The translations under genes were made by a program, and so were the position numbers. This document shows positions 1-10,500 of a stretch of DNA of 64,000 nt, one piece after another (the stretch's first letter is position 1; the number at the start of each line of letters is the position of its first letter). A model generated the notes under the pieces. The model had not been told where the DNA came from, ran no database searches, and saw only the letters and a program-made list of their open reading frames with translations. Source of the DNA: Streptomyces actinomycinicus (GTDB taxonomy: Bacteria > Actinomycetota > Actinomycetes > Streptomycetales > Streptomycetaceae); NCBI RefSeq assembly GCF_016741775.1, contig NZ_JAERRK010000005.1, positions 372,001-436,000 on the forward strand, in the 5' to 3' direction.

Positions 1-754
1 GTTCCCGCAGCGCGCCGAGGCACTCGGCGAGGAACCGGCCGCCGGCGTCGGCGTTGGCCGTGCCGAGGGTCACCAGGACCTTGGCACGGCCCCGGTCGAG
101 CCATTCCCACGGGAAGCCGGGCGCGGCCGGCCGGCCGGTGAGCGAAGGCCCCACGTAGTGGACGTGCGGCGCCAACGGCGCTTGCGGGCCGATGAGTTCG
201 GGGGTGCTGAACACGAGCAGCAGGTGGGGTGAGTAGCGCGGGTCGGCGGTGCCGGACGGGTCGCCGATGCGGGCACGCAGCCCGGCCAGGCGCTCCCGGA
301 TCCAGTCGGCGACCTTGGGCAGGCCGTCGTAGGCGCCGCTGAACTCGGCGGAGGTCGTCGCCGAGGTGGCCCAGGGCAGCCCGAGGCGCTCGGCGACCAG
401 GGCGCCGGCGAAGGCCTGCTGGTCGGCGACGACCACGTCGGGGCGGACCTCGGCGACGGCCGCGCCGACTCCGGGCGCCATCGCGTCGGCGAGCGGCAGC
501 AGGTACCACTCCCACAGGAACCGCAGCGCCTCCGCTCCCCGCAGGTCCGGCGGCCGTACGGCGCCCCCGGCGCCCGGCACCGGTCCCGCGCACCCGGTCA
601 CCACCGCGTCCGGGCCGGCGAGCCGCCGTACCAGCGCCGGGTCGGCGCAGACCCAGGCCACGCGGTGGCCGCGCGCGGAGAGCCGGGCGGCGACGCCCAC
701 GGCCGGGTTGATGTGCCCGGTCAGTGGCGGCACGACGAAGAGGAAACCGCTCAC
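1..754 (-). CDS. MGT-type glycosyltransferase, 3' end beyond window
   Basis: Partial gene: 251 N-terminal codons are present and the rest lies left of position 1. The protein opens with a Rossmann-like strand followed by PPLTGHINP, the acceptor-side signature of macrolide/antibiotic GT1 (MGT) glycosyltransferases, and reaches VTLGTAN at the start of the nucleotide-sugar-binding domain. Start is the GTG at 754, which overlaps the TGA of the upstream hydrolase in a GTGA, so the two are translationally coupled. As the distal gene of the PKS/PUFA-like unit it probably adds a sugar to the lipid or polyketide product; sugar and acceptor cannot be told from sequence. Confidence 0.85.
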   Translation of the reverse strand, partial: MSGFLFVVPPLTGHINPAVGVAARLSARGHRVAWVCADPALVRRLAGPDAVVTGCAGPVPGAGGAVRPPDLRGAEALRFLWEWYLLPLADAMAPGVGAAVAEVRPDVVVADQQAFAGALVAERLGLPWATSATTSAEFSGAYDGLPKVADWIRERLAGLRARIGDPSGTADPRYSPHLLLVFSTPELIGPQAPLAPHVHYVGPSLTGRPAAPGFPWEWLDRGRAKVLVTLGTANADAGGRFLAECLGALRE

Positions 755-1554
755 CGGACACCCGCCTCCGCGGGCGCGACGCCGGCCACCAGGTCCAGGA
801 TGTGCCCGCCGACGGTGCCCGGCGCCTCGACCAGGACCGAGTGTTCGTGTCCCGGCAGGACGACCGCGCGGAAGTCCGGCAGCAGCCGCCGCTGCACCGG
901 CACCAGGTCCGCCAGGTCCGAGTCCCCGCCGTACACGCCGAGGACCGGGCACCGTACGGCGCTGATCTGGGCCTCGGTGAGGACCCGGCTGGCGGGGATG
1001 TCCCGGCCGAGGGTGGTCTCGCGGGCGAGGCGTGCGGCGCCCTTGGCGAGGCGGGCGGTGTTGTGGCCTCGGTGTGCGGTGATCCAGGCGATCGCGTCCG
1101 GTTCGTTGTGGGCGAGTTCGGCCGTCACCCGGCGCAGGATGCCGCCGAGTTTGGTGGCCCAGGCGGCCGTCGCCGGCTCGGACTCGATGAGGCTCAGGCT
1201 GGCCACGCGGCCGGGATGGCGGGCCGCGTAACCGAAGGCGATGGTGCCGCCGTAGGAGTTTCCGACGAGGTGCACGGGCCCGGTGACGGCGAGCCGGCCC
1301 AGGAGCGCCTCCAGGTCCGCGAGGTTGTGGTCGAGGGTGTAGCCGTGCGGCGGGCGCTCGCTGCGGCCGTGGCCGCGCAGGTCGTACATGACGACGTCGA
1401 GTCCGGCCGCCGCGAACGCGGGGGCGACGGTGAAGTAGTAGCTGGCGAGGCTGTCCGTGAGCAGTCCGTGCACCAGCACGATGGTGCCGCGGCCGGCGAC
1501 CGGGCCGGTGCGCTGGACGTGCAGCCGGATGCCGCCGGCGTCGACCATGGCCAT
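751..1554 (-). CDS. alpha/beta-fold hydrolase in PKS operon
   Basis: A 267-residue alpha/beta hydrolase. Visible features are the oxyanion segment VLVHGLL, the nucleophile elbow GNSYGG (GxSxG), an acid residue in YGGDSDL and the late catalytic His in LPGHEHS, so the triad looks complete. It lies 3 bp after the discrete ACP gene and overlaps the glycosyltransferase by 4 bp. In this position a hydrolase commonly releases the chain from the carrier protein or edits mis-primed ACPs (type II thioesterase-like role). That assignment is inferred from context; a later hydrolysis or ester-transfer step is equally possible. Confidence 0.85.
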   Translation of the reverse strand: MAMVDAGGIRLHVQRTGPVAGRGTIVLVHGLLTDSLASYYFTVAPAFAAAGLDVVMYDLRGHGRSERPPHGYTLDHNLADLEALLGRLAVTGPVHLVGNSYGGTIAFGYAARHPGRVASLSLIESEPATAAWATKLGGILRRVTAELAHNEPDAIAWITAHRGHNTARLAKGAARLARETTLGRDIPASRVLTEAQISAVRCPVLGVYGGDSDLADLVPVQRRLLPDFRAVVLPGHEHSVLVEAPGTVGGHILDLVAGVAPAEAGVR

Positions 1555-1557
1555 CGC

Positions 1558-1878
1558 TCAGCCCGCCTGCGTCGTCTTCAGGCTCCACACGACGTACTCC
1601 ACGAGCCGGCCGACGGTCAGTTCGATGATCTCGTCGAACTCCATGCCGGCCAGGAACTCGGCGAGGTTGACCCGCTGCCCGTACCGCTCCTCCAGCAGAC
1701 CCGCCAGGGTGACGAGGTCGATGCTCTCCAGCTCCAGGTCGCGGTTGAAGGTGGTGGACATGCCGATCACCACGTCGTCGTCGCCGTACTCCGCGAGGAC
1801 CGTGCGGAGCATGCCGGCGACGTCGGCGAGCACGGTGTCGGCGGTGGGCTGCGCCGGGGCCGGCTGGGTGGGGTTCAT
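1558..1878 (-). CDS. discrete acyl carrier protein
   Basis: A 106-residue protein with one carrier domain. The phosphopantetheine site is the Ser in DLELESIDLVTLAG, followed by the usual acidic helix and hydrophobic pattern. The ATG overlaps the TGA of the large KS-AT-DH-PPTase gene (ATGA), implying coupled translation. It presumably carries the starter, the elongating chain or the finished acyl group for the two megasynthases, one of which has only a single internal ACP and the other none. The Sfp-type PPTase fused to the neighbouring synthase is the obvious activating enzyme. Confidence 0.9.
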   Translation of the reverse strand: MNPTQPAPAQPTADTVLADVAGMLRTVLAEYGDDDVVIGMSTTFNRDLELESIDLVTLAGLLEERYGQRVNLAEFLAGMEFDEIIELTVGRLVEYVVWSLKTTQAG

Positions 1879-4800
1879 GGGGCGTACTCCTCGGCTGCTG
1901 CGTCGGCTGCGTGACCGGGCACTCGACCGACTGCTCGGTCTACGGCCGGCTCGACCGCTCGGTCTGCGGCCGGTTCGACTGCTCGGTCTGCGGTTTGCTC
2001 GACTGCTGGGTCGGCGGTGTGGTCAAGTGCTCGGTCTGCGGCCGGCTCGGCTGATGGGTCGGCGGCTTGGTCAAGTGCTCGGTCTGCGGCTTGGCCGGCT
2101 GCTGCGGCGAGTGCCGGGCCGGATGCTGACTCGTGCGGTCCGTCGTCGGCTCCGGGGCCCGCCGTCCAGGCCGCCACGTAGGCGCGCCGGGGCAGCGCGG
2201 GCGGGCTGCTCACCGGGGTGCAGTGCACGCGGTAGGAGCGCTCCAGGCGGCCGGAGACCAGCAGCCGGCTGCCGTCAGGGGCGGCCTCCAGCACCGTGAA
2301 GTCCCGGGGACGGCCGCCGAATCCGACGCCCTCGGCCTTGGCGACGGCCTCCTTGGCGGCCCAGAAGCGCGTGAACCAGACGGCCTCCGGTTCACCCGCG
2401 TCGTCGCAGAGGGCGCGCAGCAGGCGCAGTTCGGCCGGGCCGAGCGCGGTGGTGAGGGTCGCCGGGTCGCGGTCGGTGACCTCTTCGATGTCGATGCCGG
2501 GGCCGGGCCGCGGGCGGTGCGGCCGTACGATCGCCACGCCCGCCTCGGCCCGGTGGGCGAGCGAGACGTCCAGCGGGGGCAGCGTACGACCGTGCACGCC
2601 GGCGACACCGGGGCGGCCGAGTTCGTCGTTGCCGACCCTGATCTCCGCCGGGAAGACGGGCCCTTCGCCGTGCTGCCACAGCCAGTGCCGCACGGCGTCC
2701 TTGACCGCGATCCGGCCGAGCAGCCACTGCCGACGGCCGCGGGGCGGGCGCTCGGCGTATGCGGCGCGTTCCGTCCTGCCCAGCGAGTTGCGCATGATCA
2801 GCTCGCGCGAGGCGAGGTCCGGCCACCGCTCGTGCACCAGCGCCCAGCCGCCGGGCATGGCCGTGGAGAGCGTGTGCCGCTCGGGGAAGCGTTCGACGGG
2901 ACGGGTCGACGGGTCGTTGTCGAAGCGGCGGTCCTGCCAGCCGGTGATCCGCGCCCACACCCGGCCGCCGACGGTCAGCTCCGCGTCCGCCTCCAGGACC
3001 GTGTCCGTCAGGGAGGTGATCCGCAGCAGGCAGCCCACCCGGGCGCCGGGCGCCGGATGCGGACCGTGGAACCGCACCTCCCGCAGTTGCACGGGGAAGA
3101 CGACGGTTCGTTCGGTACGGGTCGCCATGATCCAGTAGCCGAGCAACTGGCCCACGTTGTCCAGCAGGGCGCCCGGCGCGGCGGGCGTGGTGATCACTCC
3201 CCTGATGTGCCGCTCGCCGATGCCCGTGAGTTCGGTCAGGCCCTGGAAGCGGGGGCCGTGGAACATCCAGCGTTCGCGGTACAGCTGTGCCGCGGTGTGC
3301 TCGGGACGGCGCTCCGGGGCGTCCCCGAGGGGGCGGAGCGGGGGCGGGGCGGGCGCGTGCGGGGCGAGTTCGATCACGGCGCGGGCGGTGGGACCGAAGG
3401 TGACGCCGAGGTGCTGCGGCCGGCCGGGGACGGGGGTGACGGTGACCGGGACGTCGACCGGGGGCGTGGCGGTGAGCCAGCGGTCGAAGCGGGCACCGTG
3501 CACGGCCACGGCGTGCAGGCCGGGGGCCGCGGCCGCCTCCGCCGCGTCCATCATGTGCCGCACGATCGTGGTGGCGGGGACCACCGGCCACCGGTCGTCC
3601 AGATCGGGCCAGCCGGGGCGCTGGGGGAAGAAGCAGTGGTCCAGGAGGTGGGGCATGGTGTGAGCGGAGATGTGGAGGGAGGTGGTGGTGAGGGGTGCGG
3701 CGGGTGCTGCCGCAGGTGTGAGGGGTGTGCTCGGCGAGGGTGGCGTGAGGGGGGCCGGAGGTGTGAGAGGTCTGCTCCGCGAGGGAGGCGTGAGGGGGGC
3801 CGGAGGTGTGAGAGGTCTGCTCCGCGAGAGAGGCGTGAGGGAGGCCGGAGGTGTGAGAGGTCTGCTCCGCGAGAGAGGCGTGAGGGGGGCCGGAGGTGTG
3901 AGAGGTCTGCTCCGCGAGGGAGGCGTGGGCGATGGCGGAGGTGTGGGAGTGGCCGCGGCGGGGGCCGGTGTCGTCCCGTCGGCGGGGCGGCGGCTCGCCG
4001 TGATCAGCTGCGCGGCCGTGTGCGCGGTGTCCCTCAGGAGGGCGGTCAGTTCGGCTGCGGCCGGGTGGTGGGGTGCGAGGTCGTCGAGGGTGGGGCCGAC
4101 GGGGTGCTCGGGGCTGCCGGAGCCGACGGAGTTGCCCGCGGAGGCCGTCCTGCCGGAGCTGGCGGGGCCGGAGAGGGCCCCTCGGCCGCGGGAGTCGGCG
4201 GGACTGCCTGCGGATGCCGAGTCGTCGGAGCCGACGGAAGTCGAACCGCCGACGCGCTCCGGGCTGCCGGCGGACGCCGGTCCTGTGGAGTGCGCCGGCT
4301 GTGGAGGCGTGGCCCTTGGGCGCAGTTCCGCACGGAGCGCGTCGAGAGTCGGGCCGTCCAGCGACACCAGGGCGCTGCCGAGGTCGAGGCGGACGGGGCG
4401 GACGGGCGGGCGGCCACCGGCCGGCGCGGATGCGGCGGCCTGGGCAGGTGCCGACGGGGCGGCTGCGCCCCGTGGAGGTGCGGGCGGGATCGCCGTGGCG
4501 CGGGGAGCCACCGACGGTGCTGCCGTGTCCCCGAGAACCACCGACTGTGCTGCCGCAGTGCGGGGAGCCACCGACTGTGCTGCCGCAGTGCGGGGAGCCG
4601 CCGACTGTGCTGCCGCAGTGCGGGGAGCCACCGACGGTGCTGCCGTGGTGCGGGGAGGTAGCGACGGGGTCACCGGTGCTCCGGCTGTCCACAGTGCGGT
4701 GGCGGTGCGCCGGAGTTGGGAGAGGCCGCTGTGATGGGGCGAGTTGGCGGCGACGGCCAGGTGATCGCGGTCGCCGAGGGTGTCGCCGATCAGTGAGGTC

Positions 4801-7502
4801 AGCCGGCCGGGGCCGGTCTGGACGAAGACGCGGTGCCCGGCGGCGTACAGGGCCTCGGTCAGCTCACGGAAGCGGACCGGCTCCAGCAGGTGCCGTACGA
4901 ACAGTTCGCGTACCGCCGGCTCGTCCCTGGGGAAGGGCGCCGCGGTCGTCCCGGACCACACCGGCACGGTCGGCGGGTGGAGCCGGAAGCGGTCGGCGGC
5001 CTCCTTGATGGGGGCGAGGAACGGTTCGAGCATCGGCGTGTGGAACCCGGACCGGAACGGCAGCACCTGGCAGAGCACGCCCTGGGCGCGCAGGGCCCGG
5101 ACGAAGTCCTCCACCGCCCCCGCCGGGCCGCAGACCATGGACTGGCGGGGCGCGTTGTCGTGCGAGAGGACGATCCCGCGGTCCGCCCGGTCGCCGTCGG
5201 CCAGAGCGGCGCGGACATGGGCGGCCGAGGCGCCGACGGCGGCGAAGGCGAGACCGGGGACGGTGACGGTGTCCGGGTCGAACTCGGCCATGAAAGCGTC
5301 CACTTGACCGGCCGAGTACAGTCCGGCCGCGGCCATGGCCGTCCATTCGCCGACGCTGTGCCCGGCGACCGCGTCCGGTACGACGCCCATGCGGCGCAGT
5401 GCCTGGTCGAGCAGCCGGCCCACGCCGACCACGCCGAAGCCGTGCCGGCCGACGTCGCCGACCTCGACGTCCGGCCCGGCACCGGCGACCGGGGGCAGGC
5501 CGAAGTGGGCGGCGACGTCGTCGGTGCGGGGCGTGAACTCGCCCTCCAGACCGGGGAAGACGAACGCCAGCCTGCCGCCGGCCGGGCCGAGCAGGGGTCC
5601 GGGCCGGAACCACACGTCGCTGCGACCCTGCCAGGGCCGGCCTTTGCCGACCACGCGCCGGGCCAGGGCGAGCCGCTTGCCGGTCGGGTCCACGACGCCG
5701 AGCCGGGCCGGGCCCGCCTCGGCGTGCGGCAGGGCCGGGTCGAGCCCGGCGGAGAGGACGGCGGAGTCGTCGGCGCCGAGGAGTGCGGCGAGACCGTCCG
5801 TGTCGCCGGCGGCGAGAAGGAGAATCCGCTCGGGCTCGGAGACGCGCGAGGAAGCCGTGGGGGGTGCCGCCACCTGCAGTTCCGCCGCCTCCGGCAGCCC
5901 CGCCTCACTCGGCAGCCCCGCCTCACTCGACGGCCCCACCACCTCCGGCAGCCCCACCACCTCCGGAGGCTCCGCCGCCCCCGACAGCCCCACCACCTCC
6001 GGAGGCTCCGCCGCCCCCGTCAGCCCCGCCTCCTTCCGCAGTCCCGCCTGCCTCGGGAGCGGAACGGCCGGGCGGCTGCCCGGGGTCTCCTCCAGGACCA
6101 CGTGTGCGTTGATCCCGCCGAACCCGAAAGCGTTCACGGCGGCCCGTCTGACCGTCCGTCCTGCCCCGTTCTCCCACGGCAGAGCCCGGTCAAGCGTGCG
6201 GAAGCGGGTTGCGGCGAGGGCGGGGTGCGGGTCGTCGCAGTGGAGGGTGGGCAGCAGCGTGCGGTGGTGGAGGGCGAGCGCGGCCTTGACCAGGCCCGCC
6301 ACTCCGGCGGCCGGCATGGTGTGGCCGATCATCGACTTCACCGAGCCGAGGACCGGGCGGTCGTCCCACCCGTATCCCGCACCGGGACCGAACACCTCGG
6401 CCAGCGTGGTGAGTTCGGCCTTGTCACCGGCGGGGGTGGCGGTGCCGTGCGCCTCCAGCAGGCCGATCGCGTCCGGTGCCGCCGGGTCGAGTCCGGCGGC
6501 CCGCCAGGCCTCGCGCACGGCCCGGGTCTGCCCGCCGGGGTCGGGCGAGACGAGCCCTGCCGTACGGCCGTCGCCGGCCACGCCCGTGCCACGGATCACG
6601 GCGTAGACGCGGTCGCCGTCGCGTTCGGCGTCGGCGAGCCGCTTCAGGACCACGACTCCGGTGCCCTCGCCGATGAGAATGCCGTCGGCGTCGCGGTGGA
6701 AGGGACGTATGCGCTCCGTCGGCGACAGGGCGCGCAGCTGCGAGAAGACGCTCCACAGGGTGATGTCGTGGCAGTGGTGCACTCCCCCGGCCAGCATCAG
6801 GTCGCAGCGGCCGGTGGTGAGTGCGGTGACCGCCTGGTCGACGGCGACCAGGGAGGAGGCGCAGGCCGCGTCCACGGTGTAGGCGGGGCCGCGCAGGTCG
6901 AGACGGTTGGCGATGCGGGAGGCGGCGAGGTTGGGGACGAGGCCGATCGCCGCGTCGGGGCTGTCGGGGCCGAGCCGTCGGGTGAACGCCTCCCGCACGC
7001 GGTCGAGTTGGTCCGGCGCGAGGTCGGGCAGCAACTCGCCGAGCGTGTGCACGAGCTGGGCGGCGGTGCGCACCCGCTGGTCGAGCCGGGCCAGGCCGGG
7101 GGTGAGATAGCCGCCGCGGCCCAGGACGACCCCGGCCCGGTGCCGTTCGGGCAGCCGCTCGGCGCCGCCCGCGTCGGCGAGCGCGGCGGCGGCCACGTCG
7201 AGGGCGATCAGCTGGTCGGGTTCGGTGCCGGGCACCGCCGAGGGCATGATGCCGAAGCGGGTGACCTCCACCTCGGCGGGACCGTCCAGGAAGCCGCCGC
7301 GCCGGCAGTACACCTGGCCGGCGACGGCGGGCCCGGCGGCGGATCCGGGCCGGTAGTGGCCCGGGTCCCAGCGGTCGGCCGGGACCTCGCGGATCGCGTC
7401 GGTGCCGGCCCGCAGATTGCGCCAGTAGGCGTCCAGATCGCGGGCGCCGGGCAGCAGTACCGCCATCCCGACGATGGCGACGGGAGTATGACGCTCCGTC
7501 AT
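1875..7502 (-). CDS. PUFA-synthase-like PKS: KS-AT-DH-PPTase
   Basis: An 1875-residue iterative-type megasynthase subunit. Order: ketosynthase about 8-430 with DAACASS (Cys near 213), EAHGT and KSMIGH all intact; acyltransferase about 645-885 with GHSVGE; a hot-dog dehydratase-like region about 1280-1530 with LLDHCFF and a later LLDNVGQ Asp; and a C-terminal 4'-phosphopantetheinyl transferase about 1560-1800 with GIDIEEV and WAAKEAVAKAEG. Linkers are minisatellite-like and rich in Ala/Pro, and there is a repetitive acidic tail. Start is the ATG at 7502, 4 bp after the stop of the larger synthase; the open frame continues upstream of it but encodes low-complexity sequence. KS plus DH plus fused PPTase recalls PfaC/HglC-like and enediyne synthases. 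The product is unknown. Confidence 0.9.
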   Translation of the reverse strand: MTERHTPVAIVGMAVLLPGARDLDAYWRNLRAGTDAIREVPADRWDPGHYRPGSAAGPAVAGQVYCRRGGFLDGPAEVEVTRFGIMPSAVPGTEPDQLIALDVAAAALADAGGAERLPERHRAGVVLGRGGYLTPGLARLDQRVRTAAQLVHTLGELLPDLAPDQLDRVREAFTRRLGPDSPDAAIGLVPNLAASRIANRLDLRGPAYTVDAACASSLVAVDQAVTALTTGRCDLMLAGGVHHCHDITLWSVFSQLRALSPTERIRPFHRDADGILIGEGTGVVVLKRLADAERDGDRVYAVIRGTGVAGDGRTAGLVSPDPGGQTRAVREAWRAAGLDPAAPDAIGLLEAHGTATPAGDKAELTTLAEVFGPGAGYGWDDRPVLGSVKSMIGHTMPAAGVAGLVKAALALHHRTLLPTLHCDDPHPALAATRFRTLDRALPWENGAGRTVRRAAVNAFGFGGINAHVVLEETPGSRPAVPLPRQAGLRKEAGLTGAAEPPEVVGLSGAAEPPEVVGLPEVVGPSSEAGLPSEAGLPEAAELQVAAPPTASSRVSEPERILLLAAGDTDGLAALLGADDSAVLSAGLDPALPHAEAGPARLGVVDPTGKRLALARRVVGKGRPWQGRSDVWFRPGPLLGPAGGRLAFVFPGLEGEFTPRTDDVAAHFGLPPVAGAGPDVEVGDVGRHGFGVVGVGRLLDQALRRMGVVPDAVAGHSVGEWTAMAAAGLYSAGQVDAFMAEFDPDTVTVPGLAFAAVGASAAHVRAALADGDRADRGIVLSHDNAPRQSMVCGPAGAVEDFVRALRAQGVLCQVLPFRSGFHTPMLEPFLAPIKEAADRFRLHPPTVPVWSGTTAAPFPRDEPAVRELFVRHLLEPVRFRELTEALYAAGHRVFVQTGPGRLTSLIGDTLGDRDHLAVAANSPHHSGLSQLRRTATALWTAGAPVTPSLPPRTTAAPSVAPRTAAAQSAAPRTAAAQSVAPRTAAAQSVVLGDTAAPSVAPRATAIPPAPPRGAAAPSAPAQAAASAPAGGRPPVRPVRLDLGSALVSLDGPTLDALRAELRPRATPPQPAHSTGPASAGSPERVGGSTSVGSDDSASAGSPADSRGRGALSGPASSGRTASAGNSVGSGSPEHPVGPTLDDLAPHHPAAAELTALLRDTAHTAAQLITASRRPADGTTPAPAAATPTPPPSPTPPSRSRPLTPPAPLTPLSRSRPLTPPASLTPLSRSRPLTPPAPLTPPSRSRPLTPPAPLTPPSPSTPLTPAAAPAAPLTTTSLHISAHTMPHLLDHCFFPQRPGWPDLDDRWPVVPATTIVRHMMDAAEAAAAPGLHAVAVHGARFDRWLTATPPVDVPVTVTPVPGRPQHLGVTFGPTARAVIELAPHAPAPPPLRPLGDAPERRPEHTAAQLYRERWMFHGPRFQGLTELTGIGERHIRGVITTPAAPGALLDNVGQLLGYWIMATRTERTVVFPVQLREVRFHGPHPAPGARVGCLLRITSLTDTVLEADAELTVGGRVWARITGWQDRRFDNDPSTRPVERFPERHTLSTAMPGGWALVHERWPDLASRELIMRNSLGRTERAAYAERPPRGRRQWLLGRIAVKDAVRHWLWQHGEGPVFPAEIRVGNDELGRPGVAGVHGRTLPPLDVSLAHRAEAGVAIVRPHRPRPGPGIDIEEVTDRDPATLTTALGPAELRLLRALCDDAGEPEAVWFTRFWAAKEAVAKAEGVGFGGRPRDFTVLEAAPDGSRLLVSGRLERSYRVHCTPVSSPPALPRRAYVAAWTAGPGADDGPHESASGPALAAAAGQAADRALDQAADPSAEPAADRALDHTADPAVEQTADRAVEPAADRAVEPAVDRAVGRVPGHAADAAAEEYAP

Positions 7503-7506
7503 GTCG

Positions 7507-10500
7507 TTACCAGCCCGAGGCGGTGTAGACGACGGCGCGGGCCGCCGGGTCGCCCCAGGCGAGTTCCCTGAGCAGGGCCGCGGTGCCCTCGTCGGGGTCG
7601 ATGAGGGCGACGCCGCGGCGGGCGTACTCGCGGCCGAGTTCCGCCCCGACCATGCCGGGGTGCCTCCCGTCCGGCGCCCAGGGTCCCCAGTGGACGGTGA
7701 GCACGCGTCGCCCGGTACGGGCCGCCCAGTCGGTGCCGAGCGCCTCCAGGGCGTCGTTGGCGGCGGCGTAGTCGGCCTGGCCGCGGTTGCCGAGCACGGC
7801 GGCGATGCTGCCGAACAGGACGGTGAACGCCGGTGCGGTGGGCAGGTCGTCCAGGGCGGCGAACAGTGCGCCGGCACCGGCGGTCTTCGTGCCGTACACC
7901 CGCTGGAAGGACTCGGGGGTCTTCTCGGCGACCAGCCGGTCCTCGATCACCCCGGCGGCGAAGACCACGCCGTCGAGCCGGCCGTGCTCGGCGTGGATCT
8001 CCTTGACCGTCTGCAGGACGGTGTCCCGTTCCCGGAAGTCGACCGAGCGGTAGCGGGCCGCGCTGCCGAGCGCGGTGAGTTCGGCGAGCGTGGCGGTGAT
8101 CTCCCGCTGGGCGAGTATCAGTTCGGCGGCCCGGTTGATCTCGGCCGGCTTCGCAGCACCCGGGCCGGCCGCGAGCGCGGCCCGCAGTTCGGTGGGGGTG
8201 CGGGCGGCCGCGGTGCGCGGGTCCTCGGGGGCGGCGGGCGCGGGCGTACGGCCCAGCAGCTCGACACGGCACCGGGAGGCGCCGGCCAGTGTGGCCGCGA
8301 ACCGCGCGGTGATGCCCCGGGCACCGCCGACCAGCAGCACGACGGAGTCCCGGTCGAGCCCGAGGGCGGCGGCCTCGGCGGCGCCGTCTCCGGCGGGTCC
8401 GGCACCGGTGCCGGCGAGCGGCCCGAGTGGCACGTGCACCAGGTCCAGGCCCTGCCGGCCTCCGCCGGCCGTACGCAGCACGACGGGTGCCGGTGCCGGG
8501 GCGGCCAGCTCGGCGAGCACGGCGCCGGCGACGGCGGCCGGGGTGGTGTCGGCGACCGCCAGGACGCGTACCAGGAGGTCGGGGTACTCACGGGCGGCAC
8601 TGCGGAACAGACCGTCCAGACCCGCGGCGCGCAGCGCTCCGGCACCGTCCGCCGGCCGCACGGCCAGCAGCAGCCGGGGCGCGCGGGCCAGGGCGGCCCG
8701 GAGCACCGGGAAGGCCTCCGGCAGGACCGGAAGGTCCGGGAGGTCCGGCCCGGGCAGCGCCCCGAGGTACAGAACACCGTCGACCGCTCCGTCGGCCCCG
8801 CCGACGAGGTGGCCGCGGTCGAGGATCACGGCGTCGGCGCCGTGTGCGGCTAGTTGCGCCGCGAGCCGGTCGGCGACGCCGTCGCCGTCGTCGCCGCCTG
8901 CACTCTCGCCCGTCCCCTCGCCGCCTGCGCGCTCGCCCGTCCCCTCGCCGCCTGCGCGCTCGCCCGTCCCCTCGCCGCCTGCACTCTCGCCCGTCCCCTC
9001 GCCGCCTGCGCGCTCGCCCGTCCCCGCGCCGCCTGCGCGCTCGCCCGTCGCCTCGCCGCCGAGGATGACGAACCGTCTGCCGGACAGGTCGGTGGCGCGG
9101 TCCGGGCCCGGCAGCGGGACGGGCCGCAGCTCGCAGCGTCGGGGGGCGGCACCGCGGGGGGCGTCGGCGGGACCCTGGGCGGCGTCGGCCGGGCCCGGGG
9201 CGGCGTCGGCGAGGCCCTGGTCCGCGTCGGCCGGGCCCGGGGCGGCGTCGGCGAGGCCCTGGTCCGCGCCGGCCGGCGGGCTCACCTGCTCCTGCGGCCC
9301 GGCCGCCCGGCTGTCGGTCACGCCGATCCGCTCCGTGAGCCACTCGGTCACGGCCGCCGTAGTGCGTGCCTTGGCCAGTTCTTCCAGTTCGGCGTCGTCC
9401 AGGACCTCCGCGCCGCCCGTGATGCCGAGGCGCTTGGCGAGTTCGCCGGCGATCTCGGCCCGTTTGATCGAGTCGATGCTCAGGTCGGCCTCGAGGTCCA
9501 GCCCGGGTTCGATCATGTCGAGGGGGTAGCCGGTGCGTTCGCTGATGATCTCCCGCACGACCCGCTCCACGTCGTCCGGCGGGCGGGCCGTGACGGAGTC
9601 GGCCCGCGGGGACTCGGGACCAAGGCGCTGGACCGGCTCCGCGGCCGGCGCCGGCGCCACGCCCTGAACGGCCTCCGGGCCCGGTACCGGTGCCACCGCC
9701 GGTACGGGTGCCACGGCCGGCACGGCTGCTGCGGCCGGTACGGGTGCTACGGGCCCCACGGGGGCCTGGGGCGGTGTGGCGCCGCCGAAGTACGTGAGCA
9801 GCACGTCGCGCTGGGCGGCGATCATCTCCCGGCTGGTGCGCAGGAACTCGGAGATCAGCGCTTCCCGGTCGGCCGGGGCGCCGGTGGGCCGGTCGATGGT
9901 CACAGGAGCCTCCACGACGCGTCGGGCAGGTGCGAGGGCACCGGGCAGGAGTGCCCCGTCGGCGGTGCGGACGAGGTGGCCGTCGACCGTCCAGCCGGGC
10001 CGCTTCGGTGCCGGGGTGCGCAGGGCGTCGACGGCGTCGCGCCCCTGGAAGAGCCACGCGGTGCGCACCGGCAGCCCTGCGACGGCGAGCCGGGCGAGGG
10101 CGTCGAGCCAGCCGGCCAGACCGCTGTCGGGCCGCGGCTCGCAGGCGACCGTGCGGTGCGGACGGTCGCCGAGGATCTGTCCGACGAGCCGGGTGAGGAC
10201 CGTACCCGGGCCCGCCTCGACGAAGATCCGCGCGCCGGCCTCGTACATCGCCTCGACCTGGGCGGCGAAGGCGACCGGCGCGCCGATCTGGGCGGCGAGT
10301 TCGCCGCGCACGGCTTCCGGATCGGGCGGGTACGGCGCGGCCGTGCGGTTGGCCCACACGGGGAACTCGGGCGGCCGGACGGTCTTGTCCGCGAGGACCT
10401 TGGCGAACCGCTCCCCCGCGGCGGCCACGAGCGGACTGTGGAAGGCGCAGGCCACGGGGAGGCGGCGCGCGCCGAGCCCGGCCGCGCGCAGTGCTCGTAC

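Noticed and set aside
3715..3935. CRISPR-like regularly spaced repeats
   Set aside because: The repeats are contiguous 45-bp units in frame within a coding region, with no unique spacers and no cas genes in the window.
7503..7877. Upstream extension of the KS-AT-DH-PPTase frame
   Set aside because: The extra 125 codons overlap the end of the larger synthase's KR domain and encode low-complexity sequence; ATG 7502 begins right before the KS domain and suits a coupled start.
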